NCBI RefSeq assembly: GCF_900460245.1
Contig: NZ_UHIP01000001.1
Location: 1,922,001-1,986,000, forward strand
Direction of reading: 5' to 3'
DNA from: Vibrio fluvialis
Lineage (GTDB): Bacteria > Pseudomonadota > Gammaproteobacteria > Enterobacterales > Vibrionaceae
Length of the DNA stretch: 64,000 nucleotides
The notes under the pieces are model-generated. The model saw nothing but the letters and a program-made list of their open reading frames with translations, did no database searches and was not told where the DNA came from. The position numbers and the translations under genes are program-made. Shown piece by piece: positions 33,056-41,919 of this stretch. Position 1 is the stretch's first letter. The number at the start of each line of letters is the position of its first letter.

Positions 33056-33577
33056 TGTTTATAAACCTCAAAACTGGCTCAGAGTTCCTGAGCGTCATGA
33101 GCCAAAACCTGGTTTCGGCTGCATCCTTGTGTTGCACTCAAAAGAGCACTTAACTGTAAATATTGAGCATCGATATTCAAAAGCTCAGTCGGCCTGAATA
33201 TCGGACTAATGAGTGATATCTTTGACGATTTTGGCCGAAGAAAGGTATCTCTGATTAGTCTCAGGACAAAAATTTAGACGCAACATTCTACCGACCTGAG
33301 GATTCGCTGTCGAGCTAATCCCCCGCCAAGGAAAGGTCAATGTCCTAAAAACTCAACCAAGTGCTAAAAAATCCACCAAACACAAAGTGTCGATGGCTCT
33401 GAAATGGGGACAATATAGGCTTTTTCAAGGGAATCGAGGCTTTTTTTTCCTCAAAAGCTCAAAAAGAGATCTTGCTCTTGTTTTGCACTCTCATTTTGTC
33501 ATCTTTTTAAGCACGGCAAGCGGAACTCCCAGTATCATGAAGCGGTGTCAGGGATTTGGATGAGTTGAGAGATCAGG
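33056..33577. other. Non-coding region between divergent tig and dctB
   Basis: 522 bp with no convincing coding sequence, RNA gene or strong hairpin. It must hold the tig promoter (left) and the dctB promoter (right). Several A/T runs lie at 33350-33500. I see no further structure. Confidence 0.6.
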
Positions 33578-35386
33578 ATGTGGTCGATTCGCAGGCTTAG
33601 CGTACTGTTTTTTATTGTCTTTGTCGTCGTCACGGCCATGTCGGCGCATCTGGTTTGGCGTTATCAATATCAGAGTTTGTTGCTCGATCATCAATCTCAG
33701 TTGGATAAGTTCTCCAGCCTGATTACCGCGAAGCTGGACAAATACGCCCACATCCCGCGCCTGCTTTCTAAAGATAAGGAATTGGTTGACGCTCTGCTGC
33801 ATCCGGCCAACACGGCGCAAATCGAAGTAACGAACCGCTATCTGGAACAAGTGAACGATGTGATTCAGGCCGCGGACACCTATCTGCTCGATCAATACGG
33901 TAATACGCTCGCCGCCAGTAACTGGAACTTAGACCGCTCCTTTATCGGTCGTAACTTTGCTTGGCGCCCCTACTTCTATCAGTCAATCGCGGGGGCTGAC
34001 AGCCAGTACTTTGCCCTCGGTTCGACTTCCGGTCAGCGCGGCTATTATTACGCCTACCCAGTAGTTTACGCGGCAGAAATTCTCGGGGTCGTGGTCGTCA
34101 AAATGGATCTGTCCGCTATCGAGGAGAACTGGCAAAGCCAGAGCAGTTATTTTGTCGCCACCGACACCAATCAGGTGGTGTTTATGTCCAGCCAACCCTC
34201 ATGGCTATTTAAAAGCGTCGGTAATCTGAGTGATACCACCCGGGATCAAATTCGCAGCAGTTTGCAATACCTCGACAAACCTATCGCCTCGCTCGGACTC
34301 ACTGGCGATTTTTCCGCGCAGGAAACCGAGTGGTTCAATCATCGAATGGGCTGGATTAAGGGCGACTTTATTGTGTCCAGTCGCCAACTCAGTATGCCCG
34401 ATCTGACTATTCGGGTACTCTCTCCGAAGATGAACGTATTTTGGGATGTATTCGGCTTTGTCATGATCCTCACCATGGTATTTGCCATCGTTTATCTGGC
34501 GATACTGCTCGCCCATCATCGCCAGGTTCGTCAGCGCCAGATCGAACAGTTGCAAGTGGAAGCCAAACAAAAGCTGGAATTTCTGGTGATGGAACGCACC
34601 GCCAAACTGCACGCCGAAATTGACGAGCGAATTCGCACTGAACAGGCATTGCGCCAAACACAAAATGAGTTGATTCAGGCGGCCAAACTGGCGGTACTTG
34701 GTCAGATGTCCGCCAGTATCAGCCATGAACTGAATAACCCGTTGGCCGCAATTCGCAGTTTTGCTGATAACGGCCGACGTTTTCTTGCCAATGGCAAATC
34801 AGAACGTACAGACGAGAACCTTGCCCGCATCTCAGCCCTGACTGAACGTATGGCCAAAATCAGTGAGCAGCTTAAGTCTTTTGCGCGCAAAAGTAGCAGC
34901 GATGAGAAAGCGGACGTTCAGATCTATCCGATTGTGGTGTATGCCAAAGAACTGATGCAACCACAGTTTAAGTCGCACTATATCGAGCTCAACATTCAGA
35001 CGCCGCAGGAACCTGTGTGGGCCAGCGTCAACCCGATTCAGTTGGAACAGGTACTGATCAACCTGCTGACCAACGCGATGCAGGCGCTTGATGGCCAAGA
35101 GTCGCGCAAAGTGGCCATGACATTACTCAGTGATAGCGATGGCACATTGATTCATGTCGACGATAATGGCCCGGGCATTGGTCAGGATAAAATGGCGCAT
35201 CTGTTCGAACCGTTTTTCACCACCAAACAAAATGGTCTGGGATTGGGCTTGTCCATTTCCCAACAAATTATACAAAGTATGAATGGCGACCTGACTGCGT
35301 CGGTTTCGCCACTCGGCGGCGCGCGCTTTACCATTCATTTGCCTCCATTGACCGCGCCGGCAACAGAAATAATGCAAGGAAAGTAG
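33578..35386 (+). CDS. dctB: C4-dicarboxylate sensor histidine kinase DctB
   Basis: A 602-residue membrane kinase. Membrane segment 1 (9-27) precedes a periplasmic double-PAS-type sensor (about 30-285, with YYYAYPVVYAAEILGVVVVKMDL). Membrane segment 2 (VFGFVMILTMVFAIVYLAIL) is followed by a coiled coil, the phospho-acceptor ISHELNNPLAAIRSF and the ATPase domain (NLLTNAMQALDG, DDNGPGIGQD, GLGLGLSI). It senses succinate, malate or fumarate and phosphorylates DctD. The dctD gene starts two bases after its stop codon, so the two are co-translated. Confidence 0.96.
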   Translation: MWSIRRLSVLFFIVFVVVTAMSAHLVWRYQYQSLLLDHQSQLDKFSSLITAKLDKYAHIPRLLSKDKELVDALLHPANTAQIEVTNRYLEQVNDVIQAADTYLLDQYGNTLAASNWNLDRSFIGRNFAWRPYFYQSIAGADSQYFALGSTSGQRGYYYAYPVVYAAEILGVVVVKMDLSAIEENWQSQSSYFVATDTNQVVFMSSQPSWLFKSVGNLSDTTRDQIRSSLQYLDKPIASLGLTGDFSAQETEWFNHRMGWIKGDFIVSSRQLSMPDLTIRVLSPKMNVFWDVFGFVMILTMVFAIVYLAILLAHHRQVRQRQIEQLQVEAKQKLEFLVMERTAKLHAEIDERIRTEQALRQTQNELIQAAKLAVLGQMSASISHELNNPLAAIRSFADNGRRFLANGKSERTDENLARISALTERMAKISEQLKSFARKSSSDEKADVQIYPIVVYAKELMQPQFKSHYIELNIQTPQEPVWASVNPIQLEQVLINLLTNAMQALDGQESRKVAMTLLSDSDGTLIHVDDNGPGIGQDKMAHLFEPFFTTKQNGLGLGLSISQQIIQSMNGDLTASVSPLGGARFTIHLPPLTAPATEIMQGK

Positions 35387-35387
35387 T

Positions 35388-36722
35388 ATGTGCGACGTTT
35401 TTTTTATCGATGATGAGTCCGATATTCGCATCGCCATTGAACAAAGCTTCGAACTGGCTGAGATCAGCGCACGCTTTTTTGCCAGCGCAGAAGACGCCTT
35501 ATTAGCGATAAAGCAGGATGGTTTGCCTTTGGTCGTGGTGACTGACATCTGTCTGCCCGGGTTGAGCGGCCAGAATCTGCTGTCCACCATTCGTCATCAG
35601 GATACGGATGTGCCTGTCATCCTCATTACGGGGCACGGCGATATTTCGATGGCCGTACAGGCGATGCACGATGGTGCGTATGACTTCATCGAAAAGCCCT
35701 TTGCCCCGGAGCGTTTGATGGAAACCGTCAGCCGAGCGATGGAAAAACGCAAGTTGATGCTGGAAAACCAGCAGCTCAAACGCAGTCTGAAAGCCAGTCA
35801 GACACTCGGCCCCCGCATCATTGGTGAAACCGCCAGCATTCAGGAGTTGCGTGACACCATCGCCCATATCGCCGATACCGATGCTGACATTCTGCTGTTT
35901 GGCGAAACAGGCACGGGTAAGGAATTGATCGCCCGCTCTCTGCATGAACAGAGCTCGCGCCGTGAGCAGAATTTTGTCGCCGTGAACTGCGGCGCGGTAC
36001 CGGAAAACCTGATTGAAAGTGAACTTTATGGTCATGAGAAAGGTGCATTTACCGGTGCCGATGCCAAACGCATCGGTAAGTTTGAACATGCACAGGGCGG
36101 CACACTGTTCCTTGATGAAATCGAATCGATGCCAATGCAAGCACAAATCCGTTTACTGCGTGTGCTGCAAGAGCGCGTCATTGAACGGGTCGGTTCGAAC
36201 GAACTGATTCCTCTCAATATTCGTGTGATTGCCGCCACCAAAGTCGATCTGAGACAAGCGGCGATGGAAGGCACTTTTCGTCAGGATCTCTACTATCGTC
36301 TCAACATCGTCACGCTCGATTTACCACCACTGCGTGAACGTAAAGAGGACATTCCAACTCTATTCCATCATTTTCTCCTTGTGGCCGCGGCACGCTATGG
36401 CAAAGCCGCCACATCGCTCGCCAGCCAGGATTTACAGACGCTGATGAATCATGACTGGCCGGGAAATGTGCGAGAACTGCGCAATGTCGCAGAGCGTTTT
36501 GTGCTGCTGGGCAAACTCGCTCAGCTGGATGACGCCCCTGCCGCCGCTTCGCTCAGCCTGGCAGATCAGGTGGCTGAATTTGAAAAAGTCGCCATCGAAA
36601 AAGCCTTGGTCGAGTGCAATGGCAGTATCAAACACACCATGGAAGTGTTGGCGATCCCGCGCAAAACGCTGTACGACAAAATGCAGAAATACCGCATTGA
36701 TAAAGAGATGTACAAAGCCTGA
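35388..36722 (+). CDS. dctD: C4-dicarboxylate response regulator DctD (sigma-54 activator)
   Basis: A 444-residue NtrC-type regulator. The receiver domain has phospho-acceptor D53 (VTDICLPG). The AAA+ domain has Walker A GETGTGKE, the sigma-54 contact loop GAFTGA and Walker B GGTLFLDEIE. A C-terminal Fis-type helix-turn-helix follows (GSIKHTMEVLAIPRKTLYDKM). It should bind upstream of the dctP promoter at 40184-40200 and drive sigma-54 transcription of dctPQM, which converge on it. Confidence 0.96.
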   Translation: MCDVFFIDDESDIRIAIEQSFELAEISARFFASAEDALLAIKQDGLPLVVVTDICLPGLSGQNLLSTIRHQDTDVPVILITGHGDISMAVQAMHDGAYDFIEKPFAPERLMETVSRAMEKRKLMLENQQLKRSLKASQTLGPRIIGETASIQELRDTIAHIADTDADILLFGETGTGKELIARSLHEQSSRREQNFVAVNCGAVPENLIESELYGHEKGAFTGADAKRIGKFEHAQGGTLFLDEIESMPMQAQIRLLRVLQERVIERVGSNELIPLNIRVIAATKVDLRQAAMEGTFRQDLYYRLNIVTLDLPPLRERKEDIPTLFHHFLLVAAARYGKAATSLASQDLQTLMNHDWPGNVRELRNVAERFVLLGKLAQLDDAPAAASLSLADQVAEFEKVAIEKALVECNGSIKHTMEVLAIPRKTLYDKMQKYRIDKEMYKA

Positions 36723-36793
36723 GCATACCTGCCCTTTTTCCCTTGCTTGCTCGTATAAACTTGATGGGTCTCTGTGCAACAAGGATGTAGGAA

Positions 36794-36979
36794 ATGAGCA
36801 GGAAACTTCGCTTACCCTGTGTAACAGAAACAATACTGATCGACGGCGTGTATTGTGAAGAACAACGCGTCAGCGTCGATCGGCGGGTAAAACAAATCAA
36901 ATGGCGCTTCTATGAACGAAGAACAGGCTTGGCGGATTCACGTAGAAACCCGAGCAAGCCTGTGAGAGAGGTAGTCTGA
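36794..36979 (+). CDS. Small hypothetical protein
   Basis: A possible 61-residue basic protein (MSRKLRLPCVTETILIDGVY ...), rich in Arg and Lys (RRVKQIKWRFYERRTG). TAGGA lies just before ATG 36794. It sits in the 280-bp gap between convergent dctD and dctM. The amino-acid make-up is protein-like, but I recognise no family and no second line of evidence, so it may be spurious. Confidence 0.45.
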   Translation: MSRKLRLPCVTETILIDGVYCEEQRVSVDRRVKQIKWRFYERRTGLADSRRNPSKPVREVV

Positions 36980-37006
36980 CTTTTCTTAAATCACAGCAAC
37001 ATGCTG

Positions 37007-38368
37007 TTATTTGGTAATGATTTCCGGCCCCATCAGCATAGTCGGTAACCAGGTTGATACCCATGGCACGTACGTCACGATGATGAGGAACAGGAACATA
37101 ACGCCAACCCATGGCAGAGCCGCCTTGACCACGTTCATCATCGACATCTTCGCCACCCCGGCGGTCACAAACAAGTTGAGCCCGACCGGCGGAGTTATCA
37201 TGCCGATCTCCATGTTCACCACCATCATGATGCCAAGGTGAATCGGGTCGATGCCCAGAGCGATTGCGATTGGGAAGACCAACGGCGCCACGATGATCAG
37301 CAGACCTGATGGCTCCATAAACTGGCCACCAATCAGCAGCAACACGTTCACCACGATCAGGAAGGTAATCGGGCCTAAGCCTGCCGACAGCATCGACTCC
37401 GTGATCATCTGCGGTACGCGTTCTTCAGTCAGTACGTGTTTCAGAATCAGCGCGTTGGCGATGATGAACAGCAGCATGATGGTCAGCTTACCGGCATCAA
37501 ACAACGTGGCTTTGGTATCTTTGTGAATGAGCGACTCAAACACTTTAACGATCGCTGGTTTGGTGTTGGTCTTGTCGGCAAATGGTCCCATGTCGCGGTA
37601 GATAAAGTTGGCGATCAGGAATGAGTACACCGCCGCGACCGCCGCCGCTTCGGTTGGCGTAAAGATACCACCGTAAATCCCCCCCAGAATGATGACCACC
37701 AGCAGCAAACCCCAGCTCGCATCTTTCGCGGCCGCCATCGCTTCTTTCCAGCCAACAAACGGCTGCTTAGGCAGATTTTTCACACGGGCAGTAATGTAAA
37801 TCGCGATGATCAGCATCAGACCAGCCAGCAGGCCCGGAATCACGCCGCCGAGGAACATACGGCCAACCGACACGTTGGTTGCCGCCGAGTACACCACCAT
37901 CACGATCGAGGGCGGAATCAGAATACCCAGCGTACCCGCGTTACAAATCACGCCTGCGGCGAATTCTTTGGTGTAGCCATTTTTCACCATACCCGCGATA
38001 ACAATACTACCGATCGCCACCACAGTGGCCGGTGAAGAACCCGACAGTGCCGCGAACATCATACATGCGACGACTGAAGCGACCGCCAAACCACCACGGA
38101 ACCAACCCACCATAGCAATCGCAAAGCGGATAATACGTTTTGCCACACCACCGGTAGACATAAAGCTGGATGCAAGAATGAAGAAAGGGATGGCCAGCAG
38201 TGTGTAGTGCCCTTCAAAGGCGTTAAACAGGGTTTGTGCCACCGAAGCCAGTGAAGCTTCAGAGTGCCACATCAGAAACAGAATACTGGACAGACCCAGT
38301 GAAACCGCGATCGGCACGCCCGCAAGCATGAAGCCAACCACCATCAAAAATAACAGCAAAATCGCCAT
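37007..38368 (-). CDS. dctM: TRAP transporter large permease subunit DctM
   Basis: A 453-residue inner-membrane protein with about twelve hydrophobic segments. It is the sodium-coupled transport subunit of a tripartite ATP-independent periplasmic carrier. Conserved family pieces are ALSGSSPATVVAIGSIVIAGM, TLGILIPPSIVMVVY and IGMITPPVGLNLFV. It is the third gene of dctPQM; the dctQ stop is three bases before its start. Confidence 0.95.
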   Translation of the reverse strand: MAILLLFLMVVGFMLAGVPIAVSLGLSSILFLMWHSEASLASVAQTLFNAFEGHYTLLAIPFFILASSFMSTGGVAKRIIRFAIAMVGWFRGGLAVASVVACMMFAALSGSSPATVVAIGSIVIAGMVKNGYTKEFAAGVICNAGTLGILIPPSIVMVVYSAATNVSVGRMFLGGVIPGLLAGLMLIIAIYITARVKNLPKQPFVGWKEAMAAAKDASWGLLLVVIILGGIYGGIFTPTEAAAVAAVYSFLIANFIYRDMGPFADKTNTKPAIVKVFESLIHKDTKATLFDAGKLTIMLLFIIANALILKHVLTEERVPQMITESMLSAGLGPITFLIVVNVLLLIGGQFMEPSGLLIIVAPLVFPIAIALGIDPIHLGIMMVVNMEIGMITPPVGLNLFVTAGVAKMSMMNVVKAALPWVGVMFLFLIIVTYVPWVSTWLPTMLMGPEIITK

Positions 38369-38371
38369 GGT

Positions 38372-39055
38372 TTACTTCTCCTTACCGTTGTCTCGCGATT
38401 CAGGCGTTGCCATCATGGCTTCACCCGCACCTTTCAGCTCTTCTTTCAGCGCTTCAAGATCTTCTTCTGCTTCGTGACCCGCAATGATGCGGTCCAGTTC
38501 GCCCGTCAGCACCTGATAACCCACTTGCAGAAAACGGAAAGTCAGCAGCGCCATACCCAACGGCAGCGCCATATAAGGAATGAAGCGCGGCATTTTTTCG
38601 TAAGCTTCACCCTCGTTAAACCAATCGGCTAAAAACTGCAGCATGTCCGGCATCGGAATATCGTCCGTTTCGTACCAGGCACGCTCGCTAACAAACGGAT
38701 ACCAGTAATTCCAGGAGCCAATCAGCAGCAGAATAGAGAAAGCAAGACAACACCCCACCGCAAACAGTGCCAGCAACTTGCGTCCGCCCTCTGGCGCGAG
38801 GTTAATCATCACATCGACACCGATGTGGAAGTGCTTTTTCACGCCGTAGGACGCGCCCACCAGCACCATCCATGCGAACATGAAAACGGTAAGCTCAAGG
38901 GCCCAAAGAATATTGTCGTTGAATAGATAACGCATAATAACGTTGACGAAAGTTAACAACGTCATAGCACCGAGGAAGAAGGCGATTAACGTCTCTTCGA
39001 CCTTATCGGTCCAGTTGCCGACTTTAGAAAAGAATGACTGTTCCATGTGATACAT
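38372..39055 (-). CDS. dctQ: TRAP transporter small permease subunit DctQ
   Basis: A 227-residue membrane protein with four hydrophobic segments (EETLIAFFLGAMTLLTFVNVIMRY, ILWALELTVFMFAWMVLVGASYG and two later) and a charged C-terminal tail (AEEDLEALKEELKGAGE). It forms the membrane complex with DctM. Two ATG codons, 39055 and 39046 (MEQSFFSKV), are possible starts; neither has a strong ribosome-binding site. It lies 67 bp downstream of dctP. Confidence 0.93.
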   Translation of the reverse strand: MYHMEQSFFSKVGNWTDKVEETLIAFFLGAMTLLTFVNVIMRYLFNDNILWALELTVFMFAWMVLVGASYGVKKHFHIGVDVMINLAPEGGRKLLALFAVGCCLAFSILLLIGSWNYWYPFVSERAWYETDDIPMPDMLQFLADWFNEGEAYEKMPRFIPYMALPLGMALLTFRFLQVGYQVLTGELDRIIAGHEAEEDLEALKEELKGAGEAMMATPESRDNGKEK

Positions 39056-39122
39056 CGCTCTATAAGGCTTTAATTATGGTGAGAAATGGCCTCATTGCCC
39101 GATACAATGAGGCCCACTTCTA

Positions 39123-40124
39123 TTACTTGTTGTTCGAAGCTAGAGCGGCTTCGATCAAGTCTGAACCGATGTCTTTCTCGAATTTCTTCCACACTGGTTT
39201 CAGAGCATCAACCCAAAGCTGGCGCTGCTCAGGAGTCAGTTCACGCACCACACCACCCGCTTCGATGACGTATTGCTTGTTCTGCTCTTCCACTTTGTTG
39301 GATTCCGCGTTACGAGTTTCGGTGACTTCCTTCAGAATCGTCGCCAGCTGGTCACGCACGTCTGCTGGCAGGCCGTCCCACCACTTGGTTGATGTAACCA
39401 CCAGGTAATCCAGGATACCGTGGTTGGTTTCAGTAATGCCGTCCTGTACTTCAAAGAACTTCTGACCGTAGATGTTCGACCAAGTGTTTTCCTGTCCATC
39501 GATAACTTTGGTCTGCAGGCCGCCATACACTTCGGCAAACGACATTTTCTGTGGGTTGGCACCCAACTGTTCGAACTGAGCAACCAGCACATCCGACGCC
39601 TGAACACGGAACTTCAGACCTTTCGCGTCTGCAGGCACCAGAATTGGCTTGTTGGCCGAAATCTGCTTCATACCGTTGTGCCAGAATTCCAGACCTTTCA
39701 CGCCACGACGGTTCATCGCATTTTTCAGCTTCTCACCCGCATCAGAGTTCTGGAAACGGTCTACAGCATCAACATCATCAAAAAGGAACGGAAGGTCGAA
39801 AAGGCGGAACTTTTTGGTGAATTTTTCAAACTTAGACAGAGACGGAGCAGCCAGTTGAACGTCGCCATTCAGCAATGCTTCCAGTACTTTGTCATCATCG
39901 TACAGCGTTGAGTTAGGGAACACCTGCATACAGGCTTTGCCGTTCATCTCTTCGTTAACGCGCTTTTCCAGCAGTGAGGCAGCAATCCCTTTCGGGTGTT
40001 TGTCTGTGTTGGTCACGTGGCTGAACTTGATCACGATTTCACCCGGATCACAACTGTTCGCAGCAGCATTGAAGCTAGTGACAGCAAGAATAGAGGCAGT
40101 TAACAGGGTAAGAGGCTTTAACAT
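39123..40124 (-). CDS. dctP: TRAP transporter C4-dicarboxylate-binding protein DctP
   Basis: A 333-residue periplasmic binding protein. A signal peptide ending near SFNAAANS is followed by the DctP fold: IVIKFSHVTNTDKHPKGIA, the ligand arginine in GLKFRVQ, and GGLQTKVIDGQENTWSNIYG. It captures succinate, fumarate or malate for DctQM. It is first in dctPQM and is preceded by a clear sigma-54 promoter. Confidence 0.96.
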   Translation of the reverse strand: MLKPLTLLTASILAVTSFNAAANSCDPGEIVIKFSHVTNTDKHPKGIAASLLEKRVNEEMNGKACMQVFPNSTLYDDDKVLEALLNGDVQLAAPSLSKFEKFTKKFRLFDLPFLFDDVDAVDRFQNSDAGEKLKNAMNRRGVKGLEFWHNGMKQISANKPILVPADAKGLKFRVQASDVLVAQFEQLGANPQKMSFAEVYGGLQTKVIDGQENTWSNIYGQKFFEVQDGITETNHGILDYLVVTSTKWWDGLPADVRDQLATILKEVTETRNAESNKVEEQNKQYVIEAGGVVRELTPEQRQLWVDALKPVWKKFEKDIGSDLIEAALASNNK

Positions 40125-40183
40125 TATAATTCTCCTTGGTTGGATTCATCAGTCCCGTCGCTGGGTACTGGATGAACTGTAGG

Positions 40184-40200
40184 AGCAATTAGTAAGCCAA
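40184..40200 (-). promoter_or_regulatory. Sigma-54 (-24/-12) promoter of dctPQM
   Basis: The minus strand reads TTGGC - seven bases - TTGCT, with the invariant GG and GC exactly ten bases apart. It lies about 60 bp before the dctP start. With the adjacent sigma-54 activator DctD, this is very likely the functional promoter. Confidence 0.8.
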
Positions 40201-40208
40201 CTTGCTAC

Positions 40209-40224
40209 AAACTGTTAACAGTTT
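40209..40224. promoter_or_regulatory. Perfect 16-bp palindrome upstream of the dctP promoter
   Basis: AAACTGTT/AACAGTTT, ending nine bases before the -24 element. It is a possible operator for a second regulator; no family assigned. Confidence 0.4.
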
Positions 40225-40296
40225 ATATTTTACAAAGAGTTACAGCTATTGAGCATGCAAATGAGTACAAGACTTTCAATTCATACCCTTAAAAAT

Positions 40297-40345
40297 GGGT
40301 GGAAATTGACCCATGAGAAAATGGCGTTTGGGTCAGTTTCCACCC
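40297..40345. promoter_or_regulatory. Inverted repeat: DctD upstream activator site and/or protease-gene terminator
   Basis: Two 17-bp arms, 40297-40313 (GGGTGGAAATTGACCCA) and 40329-40345, are inverted copies with one mismatch. They sit 97-145 bp upstream of the -24 element, where an NtrC-type activator would bind, and each arm is itself a partial palindrome (GGGT ... ACCC). On the minus strand the whole folds into a long hairpin followed by ATTTTT, directly downstream of the S8 protease stop, so it could instead or also be that gene's terminator. Confidence 0.55.
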
Positions 40346-40363
40346 GTTTTCGAATCAGTTGAG

Positions 40364-41566
40364 TTATTGTTGTTGCTCGCCTGATATGCCGTACTCTTTA
40401 TCACCAATCGCAATCAGTTGGTTGGCTTCATCTGGTGCAAACCCTGCCAACACCATGCCACAGAAATGGGGAGCCGCCATCGACGTCCCGCTTTTGCTGG
40501 TGACTCCGCCCCCAAGCTGAGTGGACACAATATTAACCCCTGGCATGGCGTATTCAACGTAAGTCGGAATCGTTACGCCACCGACCGTGTATGAACTTAC
40601 CGATGTGTTGTAGTTTGACCAGTATGGCGGAATGGAACTGCTATCAATGGCTGCGATGGTATAAACATTAGTTCTTTGCACCTGCGCGGGCGTGTAGTTG
40701 GAGATATCCGTCCCACTGTTCCCCGCCGCAATCGAGAAAATAATGCCTTTACTAGCTACATCATTTATCGCGCTGTCCAGCGCTTGAGAAGTGCCTGAAC
40801 CACCCAAGCTCATGTTGACACAGTCTCCAGCATGCGCATTATCGTCCGTCCACTGCTGGCCGACAAAATCCACACCAGCAATCACCCCCGACATGCTGCC
40901 ACTGCCGCTGTTATCCAGCACTCGCACTGGCACGACTGTCACGCCAGCGGCGATGCCGACCACATCAATTTGGTTGTTGATCGCACCGATCGTTCCCGCC
41001 ACATGGGTGCCATGTCCGTTCCCATCGGATGTTTGGTTGGGTTTGCCGCGCGCGTAGTTTATGCCCAGACTGGCATCCACATTTAAGTCGGGATGGCTGG
41101 CATCAATACCCGTGTCGATAATCCATGCTTTGGTGCCTGAGTTAGGCGTTCTTGGCCCTCCCACGAAAGTTACACCCCAAGGGGTTACCTGAGGAGGCTC
41201 AGTTGACGATCCGGTATCGCCGCCGTTGCTTGGTTTTCCACCTCTGGGCATCGCCTGAACCAGCATATCCGGTTCAATGTAATCAATATCCGGAAAGCGA
41301 TGTTGCAGTCCCTGTAATGCGGTCAGCGGCATATGCACCGCAAAACCCTGAATCGCATTCTGGTAGCGAAACAGCACTGCGCCTCTCTGGTTCTCAATCG
41401 CGGCTAAAACTTCTTCAGCTTTTGAGGGTGAGACATCATTCTTCAGAACCACGATGTAACGGTCGGACAAATCAATCCCCTGATTGATCACAGACCAGGT
41501 CAGTGGTGAGACGAGAGTTGCGACAAGAGTGAGAGAAAGTGTGGTTGAGCGCATAACTAAGTTCAC
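40364..41566 (-). CDS. Secreted S8 family serine protease (subtilisin-like)
   Basis: A 400-residue exported protease. A signal peptide is followed by an inhibitor_I9-type propeptide (about 36-103, YIVVLKNDVS ... YIEPD) and a Gly/Ser/Pro-rich linker. The subtilase domain has D151 (IIDTGID), H185 (NGHGTHVAG), oxyanion N283 (AAGNSG) and S362 (SGTSMAAPH). GTG 41566 and ATG 41554 are both possible starts with weak ribosome-binding sites; the ATG gives a cleaner signal peptide. There is no C-terminal PPC or P domain. It stands alone, likely extracellular. Confidence 0.9.
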   Translation of the reverse strand: MNLVMRSTTLSLTLVATLVSPLTWSVINQGIDLSDRYIVVLKNDVSPSKAEEVLAAIENQRGAVLFRYQNAIQGFAVHMPLTALQGLQHRFPDIDYIEPDMLVQAMPRGGKPSNGGDTGSSTEPPQVTPWGVTFVGGPRTPNSGTKAWIIDTGIDASHPDLNVDASLGINYARGKPNQTSDGNGHGTHVAGTIGAINNQIDVVGIAAGVTVVPVRVLDNSGSGSMSGVIAGVDFVGQQWTDDNAHAGDCVNMSLGGSGTSQALDSAINDVASKGIIFSIAAGNSGTDISNYTPAQVQRTNVYTIAAIDSSSIPPYWSNYNTSVSSYTVGGVTIPTYVEYAMPGVNIVSTQLGGGVTSKSGTSMAAPHFCGMVLAGFAPDEANQLIAIGDKEYGISGEQQQ

Positions 41567-41640
41567 TTTTTATTGGTTAGGTGGCTTAATTATAGATGCT
41601 ATTGATAGATTGGTTATTTAGTGACGGACTTTGAAAAAGG

Positions 41641-41743
41641 TAAGTGCACCCTCCTTCTGAGCCAATCGCTGACTCAGTCGCACCCCCGTGCTATTCACCC
41701 AAGCCTCCCCCGAGTACCTGAGTATTGGCGGAGAGTGCACTTA
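41641..41743. repeat. 103-bp hairpin-forming palindromic element
   Basis: The ends are a 14-bp inverted repeat with one mismatch: TAAGTGCACCCTCC at 41641-41654 and its counterpart at 41730-41743. Moving inward, GCCAAT pairs with ATTGGC and ACTCAG with CTGAGT, leaving a GC-rich loop of about 40 nt. It lies between the S8 protease start and the sugar-binding-protein stop. It may be a miniature inverted-repeat element or a structured RNA; no coding capacity. Confidence 0.6.
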
Positions 41744-41752
41744 ATCCGGAAC

Positions 41753-41801
41753 CATCGTGGTAAACCCTATCGACAAAAAAGATCAAGGGTTCACCATGAT
41801 G
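41753..41801. repeat. Second imperfect hairpin next to the palindromic element
   Basis: 16-nt arms 41753-41768 (CATCGTGGTAAACCCT) and 41786-41801 match in inverted orientation with two mismatches, around a 17-nt A-rich loop. There is no T-run after either arm, so it is not a standard terminator. The rest of 41567-41919 holds no gene. Confidence 0.45.
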
Positions 41802-41919
41802 TGTTAACAACCAACAATTTTAGCCCAAAAATCACGTGCCAGTAGCCACAATTGTCCTCTCGCTAAGATGGAAACCTCTTTGTGCAGGACACGCGTTTAT
41901 ACATCAACTTTTACCAAGA

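Noticed and set aside
41641..41743. Integron attC site (vibrio repeat) as explanation of the palindromic element
   Set aside because: The RYYYAAC and GTTRRRY core sites are missing and no gene-cassette arrangement is present.
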